From contig DKTP01000018.1 in the NCBI GenBank assembly GCA_002473085.1, positions 1 to 30,303 of the forward strand: DNA of 30,303 bases, written 5' to 3'. The position numbers were made by a program, and so were the translations under genes. Below the pieces are notes generated by a model, which was not told where the DNA came from, ran no database searches, and saw nothing but the letters and a program-made list of their open reading frames with translations. The stretch comes from Anaerolineales bacterium UBA7227 (GTDB lineage: Bacteria; Chloroflexota; Anaerolineae; Anaerolineales; Villigracilaceae). The stretch's first letter is position 1. Every line of letters starts with the position of its first letter. Below, in pieces: positions 16,643 through 24,791 of the stretch.

Positions 16643-16680
16643 CCTGTGTCTGGGGGGAGTTTCGACGCGGCGGCTTTTTT
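16641..16680 (+). terminator. Probable intrinsic terminator of purA
   Basis: AGCC(T)GTGTC at 16641-16650 can pair with GACGC(GGC)GGCT at 16664-16675, with one G-U pair and a small internal loop, followed by six T at 16675-16680. It starts within the purA stop codon. Confidence 0.5.
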
Positions 16681-16721
16681 ATGGTTCTGTCCGCGTCATC
16701 CGTGTATTTAAGAAACAGTCT

Positions 16722-19700
16722 CTAACGCGGGGCGGTCTTTTTCCTCCAGGCGGCGCTCATTGGAATGGGGCGTCCGATGCCGTAGCCCTGCGCTTTTTCC
16801 ACGCCTATTTCCCGCAGGCGGTTAATGGTCTCTTGATTCGTGGCGTGTTCCGCGATGACTTGAATCCCGAGCGTATGCGCCACCTGGGTGATCGCCTCCA
16901 CCATGGCCTGGTCTCCCGGATTCGACAGCATGTCGCTGACGAAAACGCCGTCAATTTTGATATAGTCCAGGGGGAGGGTCTTGAGATAACGGAAGGAGGA
17001 GAATCCGCTCCCAAAATCGTCGAGCGCAATCCGGCCTCCCAGTTCGCGAAAGTCCCGAATAAAGCGCTGCGCCTTGCCGATGTGGTGAATGGCGGCGGTC
17101 TCTGTGATCTCGAAGCAGATCTGTTCGAGAGAAATGGAAAATTCCCGCTGTTGTTCGAGAACGTACTCCAGAAGGTTGTCGTCGTCGAGCGAATTGCCCG
17201 AAAGATTGACGGTGACCTGAAGCCCCTCAGTGTCGTGCGTGGACATGGCGTGGAAGGTCTGGCGAATCACCCAGCGGTCTATGGCCGTCATCAGGCCGTA
17301 ACGTTCGGCGGAGGGGATGAACGCGTTGGGGAGGAGGACTTCATTGTTCTCTTTTGCCATGCGGATCAGCACTTCGTAGTGCTTGAACGCGCTCCCCGGC
17401 TCGCTCAGATGCTCGATGGGCTGGCAGTAAAGCAGGAGTTGATCGTTGGCGACCGCGTCGCGCATCTGCGCGGCCTGGATGATCTCGCCGTGCCGCTGGC
17501 TGGTTTCGCTGTCTTCGGCCTGGTACACGTAGACGCGGTTGCGGCCCAGGTCTTTGGCGGTGTAGCAGGCGACGTCTGCCTGGGTGAGCAGTTGTTTGAC
17601 GCTTTCCTTTTCCGCCGTGATCGGCACCACGCCGATGCTTACGCCCACCAGAAACGTGTTCCCCTCCCAAATGAAGGGCAGGTTGTGAAGCCGGGCCAGG
17701 ATCTCGCCGCAAATGACGAGGGCCCGGTCCAGCTGGCAGTTTTCCAGCAGTAGTCCGAATTCGTCGCCTCCCAGCCGCGCCAGCGTGTCGCGTTGGCGGA
17801 ACAGGCCTCCCAGCATCCCGGCGACCTGCTTCAGCAATTCGTCGCCCGCCGCGTGTCCCACCGTGTCGTTCACTATTTTGAACTGGTCGAGGTCCAGGTA
17901 ACAAAGGATGTGCGACAGGCCGCGTTCCCTGGTGTTGATTAAGGCCCGTTCCAGCCGCCTTTCGAACTCGCGCCGGTTGATGAGGCCGGTCAGGCTGTCG
18001 TGCGCGGCGTCGTGCGCCACCTGCCGCGACAGGCGTCTTTCGACGGTGACATCCTGGAATACAAGCACCGCGCCGATGACGTCTCCCCTGCGGTTGCGGA
18101 TCGGCGCGGCGGAGTCGTTGATGGAATGTTCCCGGCCGCCGCGGCTGACCAGGATGGAATGATTAGCCAGCCCGACGACCTTGCCCTCCCTCAGGCAGCG
18201 CTCCACCGGGTTGACGACGGGCAGCCGGGTGTCTTCATTGATGATGCGGAAGACGGCGCGCAGGGGTTGTCCTTGCGCCTCCTCCATGCTCCAGCCGGTG
18301 AGGATTTCCGCGGCCGGGTTGAAGTATTCCACGGTCGCGTGGACGTCTGTGGTGATGACCGCGTCCCCGATGGAGTGCAGGGTCACTTCGGCGCGTTCCT
18401 TTTCTTCGAACAGCACGTCCTGCATTCTTTTGCGTTCGCCCAGTTCAGCTTGCAGGGCGGCGTCGATCTGGCTGCGCTGGATGGCCCCCGCCAGCACGTT
18501 GGCCGCGGCCACCAACCCGTCCACCTCCGCGTTGGTCCAGGCGCGTTCCCGCGCCGCGTCGTCGAAGCCGATGCAGCCCCACCAGAAACCGTCAATGAAG
18601 ATCGGCACGTCGAGCAGGGCTTTCATGCCGCGCCCCAGGATGAACTGGTAGTCGGCGTCGTTCAGGCGTTTGCGATCTCCGATGTAGGGAAGCCCCCGGC
18701 TCATATTTTGATGCCAGCTTTCCAGGTCGTCTTCGCCCAGCGGCGATTGGATGTAACGCGGGTTCCCGAGGTCGCTTTCGAAACCCGGCATAGTCCACTC
18801 GAACAATATGGAGGTTGTCAGCCGGCCGTCTTCCAGCTTTGTGTTTTGAAACAGGTAGGCGTGCGAGGCGCCGATGCTTTTTCCCAGGCTTTCCAACATG
18901 TCGTCTACTTCGCTGCGCCAGTCGGAGGCTTTGAAAAGTCGTTCGGCGAATGCGGCCACCGCGTTCAAAATGGTCTCGCGTTGATGCAGGTCGGTCTCGG
19001 CCTGTTTGCGATCCGTGATGTCCAACGCGGAGGTCAGCTCATACCGCGTGCCGTTGATTTCAAAATGGTCGTTGGATACGAGCGCGGCGCCGATCTCCCC
19101 AGACTTGGAGCGGAAGCGCAGTTCCAGGTTCCTGATTTCCCTGCGCTCCTCCGTCAGCTTGACGATCTTTTGGATGTCTTCGTCAAATGCCCACAAATTC
19201 AGTTCCGAGGCTTTCCGTCCCACCGCTTCTTCATATGCGTAGCCCATAATGTCGCAGAAGGCCTGATTCACGTCCACAAAGCGGCGGTCGGTTTCGATCG
19301 TCATCATCACAGGCGAGGAGTGGAAGGCCTGGTGGAAACGCTTTTCAGAAAATGCCAACGCGGCCTCGATCTGCTGTCGTTCGACCAGTTCTTTTTGCAG
19401 GCGCCGATTGCTTTGAAACAGCGCCTCAACGACCAGCCGTACCATCACCGCGGTCAGGATCAACGCCAGGGAGACGGAGAAGAAGTCGCCGGTCACGCTG
19501 TGCGTGAACGGATTGGGTTCATAAAGCCCGTAAATATCCCCAAAAACCAGCCAGGCGACGCAGGCGATGCTGAAAGCGGTCAGAAGAAACAGCGCCCGTT
19601 TCCGGGCAACCAGGCTGACGATGATCAGGATGGCTGGAAATCCCAGGATGTTGATGTTGTGCACGCCCTGGCCGCGGCTTGCGAGCCAGGTCATTACGGT

Positions 19701-19979
19701 AAGCATGACGAGCGCCAGCAGGATGGCGGCGCTCTCATATTTTTTCCGACGCGCCAGATGGATGCCCGCCAAAACCGGTAGCGTGGAGACGCCCATGGCG
19801 ACGGCGCTGACAACATTTCCGCTCAACGACAGGATCAGGGCGCCCGCGAGCAGCGCGGCCAGAGCCAGGCCGAGAAACCATTTGAAGATCGCCGCGATGC
19901 GCTGTTCGTCCCCGTAGAAATCCAGCGGGGACGGTCTGTGCTGCGGGTCAGGGGAGTCGCCGTTCATGTTTGGCGCCAT
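16722..19979 (-). CDS. Membrane-bound PAS-GAF-PAS-GGDEF-EAL c-di-GMP protein
   Basis: A protein of 1085 residues. Order: about six hydrophobic segments (33-190), PAS (about 205-325), GAF (about 335-505), PAS (about 528-650), GGDEF and EAL. The cyclase site GGDEF is intact (737-741) and is preceded by an inhibitory RxxD site (728-731), five residues upstream as required. The phosphodiesterase half has EVL (869-871) for EAL, VNLSGNS, FEITE, and DDFGSGFSS (987-995), so metal and catalytic residues seem present. It could both make and break c-di-GMP at the membrane under control of its sensor domains. The start at 19979 has GGAG 10 bp upstream; the second Met lacks one. It is monocistronic, with a palindrome at its promoter. 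Confidence 0.95.
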   Translation of the reverse strand: MAPNMNGDSPDPQHRPSPLDFYGDEQRIAAIFKWFLGLALAALLAGALILSLSGNVVSAVAMGVSTLPVLAGIHLARRKKYESAAILLALVMLTVMTWLASRGQGVHNINILGFPAILIIVSLVARKRALFLLTAFSIACVAWLVFGDIYGLYEPNPFTHSVTGDFFSVSLALILTAVMVRLVVEALFQSNRRLQKELVERQQIEAALAFSEKRFHQAFHSSPVMMTIETDRRFVDVNQAFCDIMGYAYEEAVGRKASELNLWAFDEDIQKIVKLTEERREIRNLELRFRSKSGEIGAALVSNDHFEINGTRYELTSALDITDRKQAETDLHQRETILNAVAAFAERLFKASDWRSEVDDMLESLGKSIGASHAYLFQNTKLEDGRLTTSILFEWTMPGFESDLGNPRYIQSPLGEDDLESWHQNMSRGLPYIGDRKRLNDADYQFILGRGMKALLDVPIFIDGFWWGCIGFDDAARERAWTNAEVDGLVAAANVLAGAIQRSQIDAALQAELGERKRMQDVLFEEKERAEVTLHSIGDAVITTDVHATVEYFNPAAEILTGWSMEEAQGQPLRAVFRIINEDTRLPVVNPVERCLREGKVVGLANHSILVSRGGREHSINDSAAPIRNRRGDVIGAVLVFQDVTVERRLSRQVAHDAAHDSLTGLINRREFERRLERALINTRERGLSHILCYLDLDQFKIVNDTVGHAAGDELLKQVAGMLGGLFRQRDTLARLGGDEFGLLLENCQLDRALVICGEILARLHNLPFIWEGNTFLVGVSIGVVPITAEKESVKQLLTQADVACYTAKDLGRNRVYVYQAEDSETSQRHGEIIQAAQMRDAVANDQLLLYCQPIEHLSEPGSAFKHYEVLIRMAKENNEVLLPNAFIPSAERYGLMTAIDRWVIRQTFHAMSTHDTEGLQVTVNLSGNSLDDDNLLEYVLEQQREFSISLEQICFEITETAAIHHIGKAQRFIRDFRELGGRIALDDFGSGFSSFRYLKTLPLDYIKIDGVFVSDMLSNPGDQAMVEAITQVAHTLGIQVIAEHATNQETINRLREIGVEKAQGYGIGRPIPMSAAWRKKTAPR

Positions 19980-20000
19980 TTTTCGTATGCTCCAATCTTG

Positions 20001-20036
20001 ATTTTACCGCGCGCCTTCGGATTGCCAATTGGCAAT
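20001..20036 (-). promoter_or_regulatory. Candidate promoter of the GGDEF/EAL gene with palindromic operator
   Basis: On the minus strand TTGGCA (20023-20028) and TAAAAT (20001-20006) are 16 bp apart. The -35 lies inside the perfect 16-bp palindrome ATTGCCAATTGGCAAT at 20021-20036, a good size for a dimeric regulator. The leader of about 15 nt contains GGAG. Confidence 0.5.
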
Positions 20037-20164
20037 ATGGAAAGGGGCGGGCGGACCGTCAAATAAGAAGGATGAGCCGATCTGCCGTCCCCTGCGCGGT
20101 ATCCCGTCCGCCTGCCGATACGCGCGGCGGCGTGCGCGTTGAGAATAAACGATCGTGCCTCCCC

Positions 20165-20193
20165 TTGACAGGCCTGGGGTTTCGCTGTATATT
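20165..20193 (+). promoter_or_regulatory. Near-consensus sigma70-type promoter of the MFS gene
   Basis: TTGACA at 20165-20170 and TATATT at 20188-20193 with exactly 17 bp between them. This is the best-looking promoter in the window. The start point would fall at about 20200, inside the operator described next. Confidence 0.8.
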
Positions 20194-20197
20194 GATT

Positions 20198-20215
20198 ACT
20201 GACCGCTCGGTAAGT
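20198..20215 (+). promoter_or_regulatory. TetR-type operator over the MFS transcription start
   Basis: ACTGACCG-CT-CGGTAAGT is an inverted repeat with 8-bp arms, one mismatch and a 2-bp centre. The ACCGNNCGGT core is common among TetR-family operators. It begins 4 bp after the -10 box. The TetR protein encoded at 22184 is the likely ligand-responsive repressor. Confidence 0.7.
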
Positions 20216-20234
20216 TTTGAAACAAGGAGAAAAA

Positions 20235-21650
20235 ATGACAGATAAAACTCGCAACCAGTTACTACTGGTTCTCTTCCTTGGCGTGCTGATGGGCGCGCTC
20301 GATATAGCCATTGTCGCGCCCGCCCTACCCGCCATCCAAACCCATTATGGCATCGGCGACCGCGCCCTCACATGGACTTTCACTATCTACGTGCTGTTTA
20401 ACCTGATCGGCACACCGCTGATGGCGAAACTTTCGGACACCTTCGGGCGACGCTCCATTTATATTCTGGATATCGTTCTCTTCGCGCTCGGCTCGTTGAT
20501 TGTCGCGCTTGCGCCTGCAAACCTGTTCGCAGGACTACTTTTCGGGCGCGCATTACAAGGCCTAGGCGCGGGCGGAATCTTCCCCGTTGCCAGCGCGGTA
20601 ATCGGCGACACCTTCCCGCCCGAGAAGCGAGGCGGCGCGCTGGGGCTGATCGGCGCGGTATTTGGGCTCGCCTTTTTGATCGGGCCCATCCTCGGTGGAA
20701 TTATCATGAGCGCCGCGACCTGGCAGTGGTTGTTCATCGTCAACCTGCCCATCGCGCTGGTCGTGATCCTGCTTGGCTGGAATCTGCTTCCCGCACAACG
20801 ACCCGATACACGCGGCGCGTTCGACTGGGCAGGTATGATCACGCTCGGCGCTCTTTTGTCCGCATTCGCGTATGGATTAAATCAAATTGATACAGCCAAC
20901 TTTGTAGGCAGTTTCTTCTCGCTGAGCGTTCTGCCTTTCATCTTGCTCGCCGTTATCCTGCTTTTCGCTTTCATCCGCATTGAAAAGCAAGCCAGCGATC
21001 CCGTTCTGCAACTGACCTTATTCAAGAGTCGTCAATCGGTTTTGGCGAGCGCGCTTTCCGCGGGAGCGGGCATCGGCGAAGTGAGCATGGTCTTCATCCC
21101 CGCGCTAGCCATCGCCGCCCTGCCCGGCGTGGTGGACAAACATACGTCCAGTTATCTGTTGATGCCCGTCGTCCTCGCGCTCGGAATAGGCTCGCCGATT
21201 TCGGGACACATGCTGGATAAATTCGGCTCCAAAGCGGTCGTGACCGTCGGGACGATTTTGCTCGCCGCCGGCTCGCTCATGCTTGGGGTTTGGAACTCCG
21301 CAGTTTGGATGTTCATCGCCGAAGGGGCGCTGATCGGGCTGGGACTTTCCGCCCTCCTAGGCGCGCCGATTCGCTACATCATGCTGAACGAGGCTCCCGC
21401 ATCCCAACGGACTTCGGCGCAGGGAGCGCTCGTCATCTTCACCAGCGTCGGACAGTTGATCAGCAGCGCGCTAGTCGGCGCTGTCGCGGCTTCGGCGGGT
21501 GGCGGCGTGAACGGGTACGGCGTCGCCTATTTGGCGATTGGCGTCATCTCTGTGATGCTGGTTCTGCTGACCTTCGGGTTGAAGAGCCGTCAGCAAGAAA
21601 TCAAACGCGCCGCGCAACTCCAAACTGCGGCGACGCACGGAGGCGATTAA
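20235..21650 (+). CDS. MFS multidrug transporter (DHA2-like)
   Basis: A protein of 471 residues from the ATG at 20235, with AAGGAGA 6 bp upstream. About 14 hydrophobic segments are present. Motif A-like GTPLMAKLSDTFGRRSIY follows TM2, and motif C-like GLAFLIGPILGGIIM is in TM5, typical of proton-driven drug exporters. The loop after TM6 carries LPAQRPDTRGAFDWAG, which is common in DHA2 members. It should export toxic compounds across the cytoplasmic membrane. The strong promoter is covered by a TetR-type operator, so expression is probably induced by a substrate of the pump. The stop overlaps the next start by one base (TAATG). Confidence 0.93.
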   Translation: MTDKTRNQLLLVLFLGVLMGALDIAIVAPALPAIQTHYGIGDRALTWTFTIYVLFNLIGTPLMAKLSDTFGRRSIYILDIVLFALGSLIVALAPANLFAGLLFGRALQGLGAGGIFPVASAVIGDTFPPEKRGGALGLIGAVFGLAFLIGPILGGIIMSAATWQWLFIVNLPIALVVILLGWNLLPAQRPDTRGAFDWAGMITLGALLSAFAYGLNQIDTANFVGSFFSLSVLPFILLAVILLFAFIRIEKQASDPVLQLTLFKSRQSVLASALSAGAGIGEVSMVFIPALAIAALPGVVDKHTSSYLLMPVVLALGIGSPISGHMLDKFGSKAVVTVGTILLAAGSLMLGVWNSAVWMFIAEGALIGLGLSALLGAPIRYIMLNEAPASQRTSAQGALVIFTSVGQLISSALVGAVAASAGGGVNGYGVAYLAIGVISVMLVLLTFGLKSRQQEIKRAAQLQTAATHGGD

Positions 21651-22120
21651 TGTCCTCTTTCGCAATCATAAAGTTCGTGCATGTATTCTCTGCCATGATC
21701 GCGGTCGGGACGAATATCAGTTACAACCTGTTATTGATCAACGCGGCACGCCGCCCCGAAACGACCGTGTTCACGCTCAAGACGATTCGGTTTCTCGACA
21801 GCCGACTGGCGAACCCTTCCTATGCTGTGACGCTCCTCGCGGGTTTGTGGATGGCGTTTGCCGTCCCATTCCCACTCATGACGCCTTGGATATTGGCTTC
21901 CATCATTCTTTATCTGCTCATCGCCGCGCTGGGCGTGGGCGTTTACGTCCCGATCTTTCGCAAGCAGCTCAAACTCGCCGAAAGCGAAGGGACGGACAGC
22001 GAAGCCTATCGCAAGACGGCGCGGCTGGGAATGATCCTCATCTTTGTCGTCACATTTCTCGTGGCGCTGATCGTCTTCTGCATGGTGGTCAAACCGCCGT
22101 TGTGGAGCGGGTGGTTTTAA
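21650..22120 (+). CDS. DUF2269-family integral membrane protein
   Basis: A protein of 156 residues with four hydrophobic segments and the N-terminal pattern IKFVHVFSAMIAVGTNISYN that is usual in DUF2269 proteins. The ATG at 21650 shares its A with the MFS stop codon, which fixes the start and implies coupling. No catalytic motif was seen and the function is unknown. Position between a pump and its TetR regulator suggests it assists or responds to the same compound. Confidence 0.85.
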   Translation: MSSFAIIKFVHVFSAMIAVGTNISYNLLLINAARRPETTVFTLKTIRFLDSRLANPSYAVTLLAGLWMAFAVPFPLMTPWILASIILYLLIAALGVGVYVPIFRKQLKLAESEGTDSEAYRKTARLGMILIFVVTFLVALIVFCMVVKPPLWSGWF

Positions 22121-22171
22121 AATCTTGCGCGCAACTAACGCTGGAGAGCGTCAACCGCGCGGCGGGAATGT

Positions 22172-22177
22172 TACAAT
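22172..22177 (+). promoter_or_regulatory. Candidate -10 box of the tetR gene
   Basis: TACAAT, 6 nt before the ATG, with no good -35 and no Shine-Dalgarno between. If used, the mRNA is leaderless. Read-through from the pump operon is also possible. Confidence 0.3.
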
Positions 22178-22183
22178 TCGTTC

Positions 22184-22765
22184 ATGGCAAACACAGCGAC
22201 CGGTCTCGACGAACAGATCCTTGAAACCGCAAAGGATTTGTTCATCAATAAGGGCTATCACGGCTTGTCCATGCGCGAGATTTCTGACGCGCTGGATGTT
22301 TCCAAAGCCGCCTTGTATTATTACTTCAAGGACAAGGAAGAACTTTTTCTGGCGATCCTGAAAGTATATTTGGACGATATGAGCGCGGCGTTGGACCGCA
22401 TCCAATCCGAAGCCGCTCCCCGTCGTGAACAGATCCGTCATTTCATCGAGTATGTGCTTGCTCAGCCATCTAAACAGCGCGCCACCATCCGCCTCGCCAG
22501 CCAGGAGATTGTCCATCTGACCCCGAAAGCGCGGAAGGCGTTCGACGCCCTGTACCGCGAGAAGTTCGTTGGCAAAGTGCAATCCATCTTGCAGCAAGGC
22601 ATGGACGGCGGCGAATTTCGCGAGATAGAAATTGAAGTGGCGGTTTGGGCGCTGCTGGGAATCATGTTCCCCTATTTTTATCCCACGCATTCGGGCGACG
22701 CTCCCTTGCCGAACGAAGTAATTCAGGAAGTAGCAACGATCTTCCTAAATGGGATTTGCAAGTAA
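22184..22765 (+). CDS. TetR/AcrR-family transcriptional regulator
   Basis: A protein of 193 residues. The N-terminal TetR HTH is clear: ILETAKDLFINKGYHGLSMR, then EISDALDVSKAALYYYFKDK at about 32-51 with the family's YYYF helix. The rest is the helical ligand-binding domain, not assignable to a ligand class. It lies 63 bp after the DUF2269 gene on the same strand. The palindromic site at the MFS promoter fits its family, so it probably represses the pump operon and, if cotranscribed, itself. No second copy of that site was seen in front of its own gene. Confidence 0.92.
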   Translation: MANTATGLDEQILETAKDLFINKGYHGLSMREISDALDVSKAALYYYFKDKEELFLAILKVYLDDMSAALDRIQSEAAPRREQIRHFIEYVLAQPSKQRATIRLASQEIVHLTPKARKAFDALYREKFVGKVQSILQQGMDGGEFREIEIEVAVWALLGIMFPYFYPTHSGDAPLPNEVIQEVATIFLNGICK

Positions 22766-22836
22766 CGTTCCTGTGCGAGAGTCGTCCCGTTCTCGCAAAC
22801 TCTTCACTCCCCTTATATTTACGCGACGCCAAAGAA

Positions 22837-22956
22837 TGTCGTTGCGAGACCTGCGAAGCGAGTCGAAGCAATCTTTTGCGGCGAGGAGATTGCTTCGGGC
22901 TGTGGTCTCGATACATCGCCTTCGACGACACTCGACCACCAGCCCTCGCAATGACA
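22837..22956. repeat. REP/MITE-like element with inverted ends
   Basis: TGTCGTTGCGAG at 22837-22848 and CTCGCAATGACA at 22945-22956 are inverted copies with one mismatch. Inside, CGAAGCAATCT at 22864-22874 and its exact complement at 22887-22897 form an 11-bp stem. The whole is about 120 bp and non-coding. It resembles short dispersed intergenic repeats with TTGCGAG ends seen in several bacterial genomes. It lies between the convergent tetR and ettA genes. Confidence 0.75.
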
Positions 22957-22966
22957 TGATTCTTTT

Positions 22967-24640
22967 TTATCTCTTCAACATCCGATATTTCACGCGATGC
23001 GGGGTCAAATCCTTGCCGAACTTCTCGCGCATCATCGTTTCATAGTCGGACCAGTTGCCGATGTACATCTTCGCTTGAGAATCGTCTTCGAAGACAATGA
23101 GGTGGGTGCAGATGCGGTCGAGGAACCAGCGGTCGTGACTCACAACCAGCGCGGTGCCTGCAAATTCGCTGATGGCTTCTTCGAGGGCGCGGAGTGTGTT
23201 CACATCCAGGTCGTTGGTGGGTTCGTCGAGGAGGATGACGTTGGCGCCTTCGGTGAGGGTCTTGGCGAGGTGGACGCGGTTGCGTTCGCCGCCTGAGAGG
23301 ATGCCGACTTTCTTTTGTTGGTCGGAGCCTGCGAAGTTGAACGAGGAGCAGTAGCCGCGGGCGTTGATCTTACGCTTGCCGAGTTCGAGAGTCTCTGCGC
23401 CGCCTGAGATCTCTTCGTAGACGGTCTTCTCAGGGTCGAGGGTGCGGGATTGGTCAACGTAGGCGAGTTTGACCGTCTCGCCGATTTTGATCGTGCCGCT
23501 GTCGGGAGTCTCTTTACCGACGATCATCTTGAGGAGCGTGGTCTTGCCTGCGCCGTTGGGACCAACTATCCCGACGATAGAGCCTGGGGGAACTGTAGCA
23601 GAAAACCCGTCGAGAATGAGGCGGTCATCATAAGATTTGGTCACTTTATCAAATTCAAAAACAACGTCACCGAGGCGCGGACCAGGCGGGATGTAGATAT
23701 CCAGTTCTTCACGGCGCGCTTCGGCTTCTTGATCCAACAATTTTTCGTAGGCGCTGACGCGGGCTTGTCCCTTCGATTGACGCGCTTTGGGCGACATGCG
23801 AATCCATTCGAGTTCGCGTTCGAGAGTCTTTTGTCGTTTCGATTCAGCTTTCTCTTCGAGTCGGATGCGCTCCTGTTTTTGTTCGAGCCACGAGGAGTAG
23901 TTGCCCTTGTAGGGGATGCCGTAGCCGCGGTCGAGTTCGAGGATCCAGCCTGCGACGTTGTCGAGGAAGTAGCGGTCATGGGTGACGGCGATGACGGTGC
24001 CTTTGTAGTCGCGCAGGTGATGTTCGAGCCACGCCACCGATTCGGCGTCGAGGTGGTTGGTGGGTTCGTCGAGCAGGAGAATGTCGGGTTCGGTGAGCAG
24101 GAGTCGGGTGAGGGCGACGCGGCGTTTTTCTCCGCCCGAGCAGACGCGGATGGGCGTATCCGACGGCGGGCAACGCAACGCGTCCATGGCGAGCTCGAGT
24201 CGGCTGTCGAGATTCCACGCGTCGTGTTTATCAAGTCCCTCTTGCAGTTTGGCTTGTTCGTTGACGAGCGCGTCGAAGTCGGCGTCGGGTTCGGCGAACT
24301 TGGCGTTGACTTCATCGTAGCGGGCGAGCATTTCGACGATGGGCGCCACCGCTTCTTTCACGACTTGGATGACTGTTTTGCTTTCGTCGAGTTTTGGCTC
24401 CTGTTCGAGCAAGCCGACGGTGTAGCCTTTGGACTGTGAGATTTCGCCGATGTAGTCTTTGTCCACGCCTGCCATGATGCGCAATAACGTGGATTTGCCC
24501 GCGCCGTTCAGCCCCAGCACGCCGATCTTGGCGCCGAGGTAGAAGCCGAGGGAGATGTCGCGGAGGATTTGTTTGTTGGGCGGGACGATACGTCCCACGC
24601 GGTTCATGGAGTAGATGACTTGTGTGGTTTCGTTGCTCAT
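22967..24640 (-). CDS. ettA: ABC-F protein EttA (energy-dependent translational throttle)
   Basis: A protein of 557 residues, full length. Two ABC cassettes without membrane domain: Walker A GLNGAGKST (43-51) and later GPNGAGKTT, signatures CSGGEKRRVALTRLLL and LSGGERNRVHLAKTL, and Walker B ILLLDEPTNHLD and VILLDEPTNDLD. The inter-domain linker is charged and carries the EttA-type YIPPGPRLGDVVFEF before the second cassette. EttA binds the ribosomal E site and tunes the first elongation steps to the ATP/ADP ratio; that role comes from the family. The ATG at 24640 has no clear Shine-Dalgarno. A TACAAT at 24687-24692 on the minus strand may be the -10. Confidence 0.95.
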   Translation of the reverse strand: MSNETTQVIYSMNRVGRIVPPNKQILRDISLGFYLGAKIGVLGLNGAGKSTLLRIMAGVDKDYIGEISQSKGYTVGLLEQEPKLDESKTVIQVVKEAVAPIVEMLARYDEVNAKFAEPDADFDALVNEQAKLQEGLDKHDAWNLDSRLELAMDALRCPPSDTPIRVCSGGEKRRVALTRLLLTEPDILLLDEPTNHLDAESVAWLEHHLRDYKGTVIAVTHDRYFLDNVAGWILELDRGYGIPYKGNYSSWLEQKQERIRLEEKAESKRQKTLERELEWIRMSPKARQSKGQARVSAYEKLLDQEAEARREELDIYIPPGPRLGDVVFEFDKVTKSYDDRLILDGFSATVPPGSIVGIVGPNGAGKTTLLKMIVGKETPDSGTIKIGETVKLAYVDQSRTLDPEKTVYEEISGGAETLELGKRKINARGYCSSFNFAGSDQQKKVGILSGGERNRVHLAKTLTEGANVILLDEPTNDLDVNTLRALEEAISEFAGTALVVSHDRWFLDRICTHLIVFEDDSQAKMYIGNWSDYETMMREKFGKDLTPHRVKYRMLKR

Positions 24641-24647
24641 AGTTACC

Positions 24648-24680
24648 AGTGATTAGAGATTAGATGATTGGAGATTAGTG
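24648..24680. repeat. Imperfect GATTAGA-type short tandem repeats
   Basis: Three or four degenerate copies of GATTAGA/GATTGGA lie between the ettA start and the island. The preceding GTTACCAGT resembles the units of the 12766-12809 repeat in inverted form. Probably remains of a dispersed repeat. Confidence 0.45.
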
Positions 24681-24778
24681 GGGCGTATTGTATCAGAGAG
24701 TGAGGAAGGATGAATTTTTTTCACCACAAAGGTTTAATGGGTGCGGATGAATGCAGATGAACGTTAATTTTTTTGGGT

Positions 24779-24784
24779 TAGAAT
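24779..24784 (+). promoter_or_regulatory. Candidate -10 box of the vsr-led island operon
   Basis: TAGAAT, 7 nt before the vsr ATG; no Shine-Dalgarno is visible. A leaderless transcript would start at the ATG. The -35 position has only a weak match. Confidence 0.4.
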
Positions 24785-24791
24785 AATTGAT

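Noticed and set aside
18000..19781. Long + strand open frame opposite the GGDEF/EAL gene
   Set aside because: Its translation has no recognisable domain and the minus strand encodes a complete multi-domain protein here.
22774..22797. Inverted repeat TGCGAGA / TCTCGCA just after tetR
   Set aside because: A 7-bp stem with a 10-nt loop and no T-run; termination cannot be supported.
23450..24439. + strand open frame opposite ettA
   Set aside because: Antisense shadow of a full-length, motif-complete EttA.
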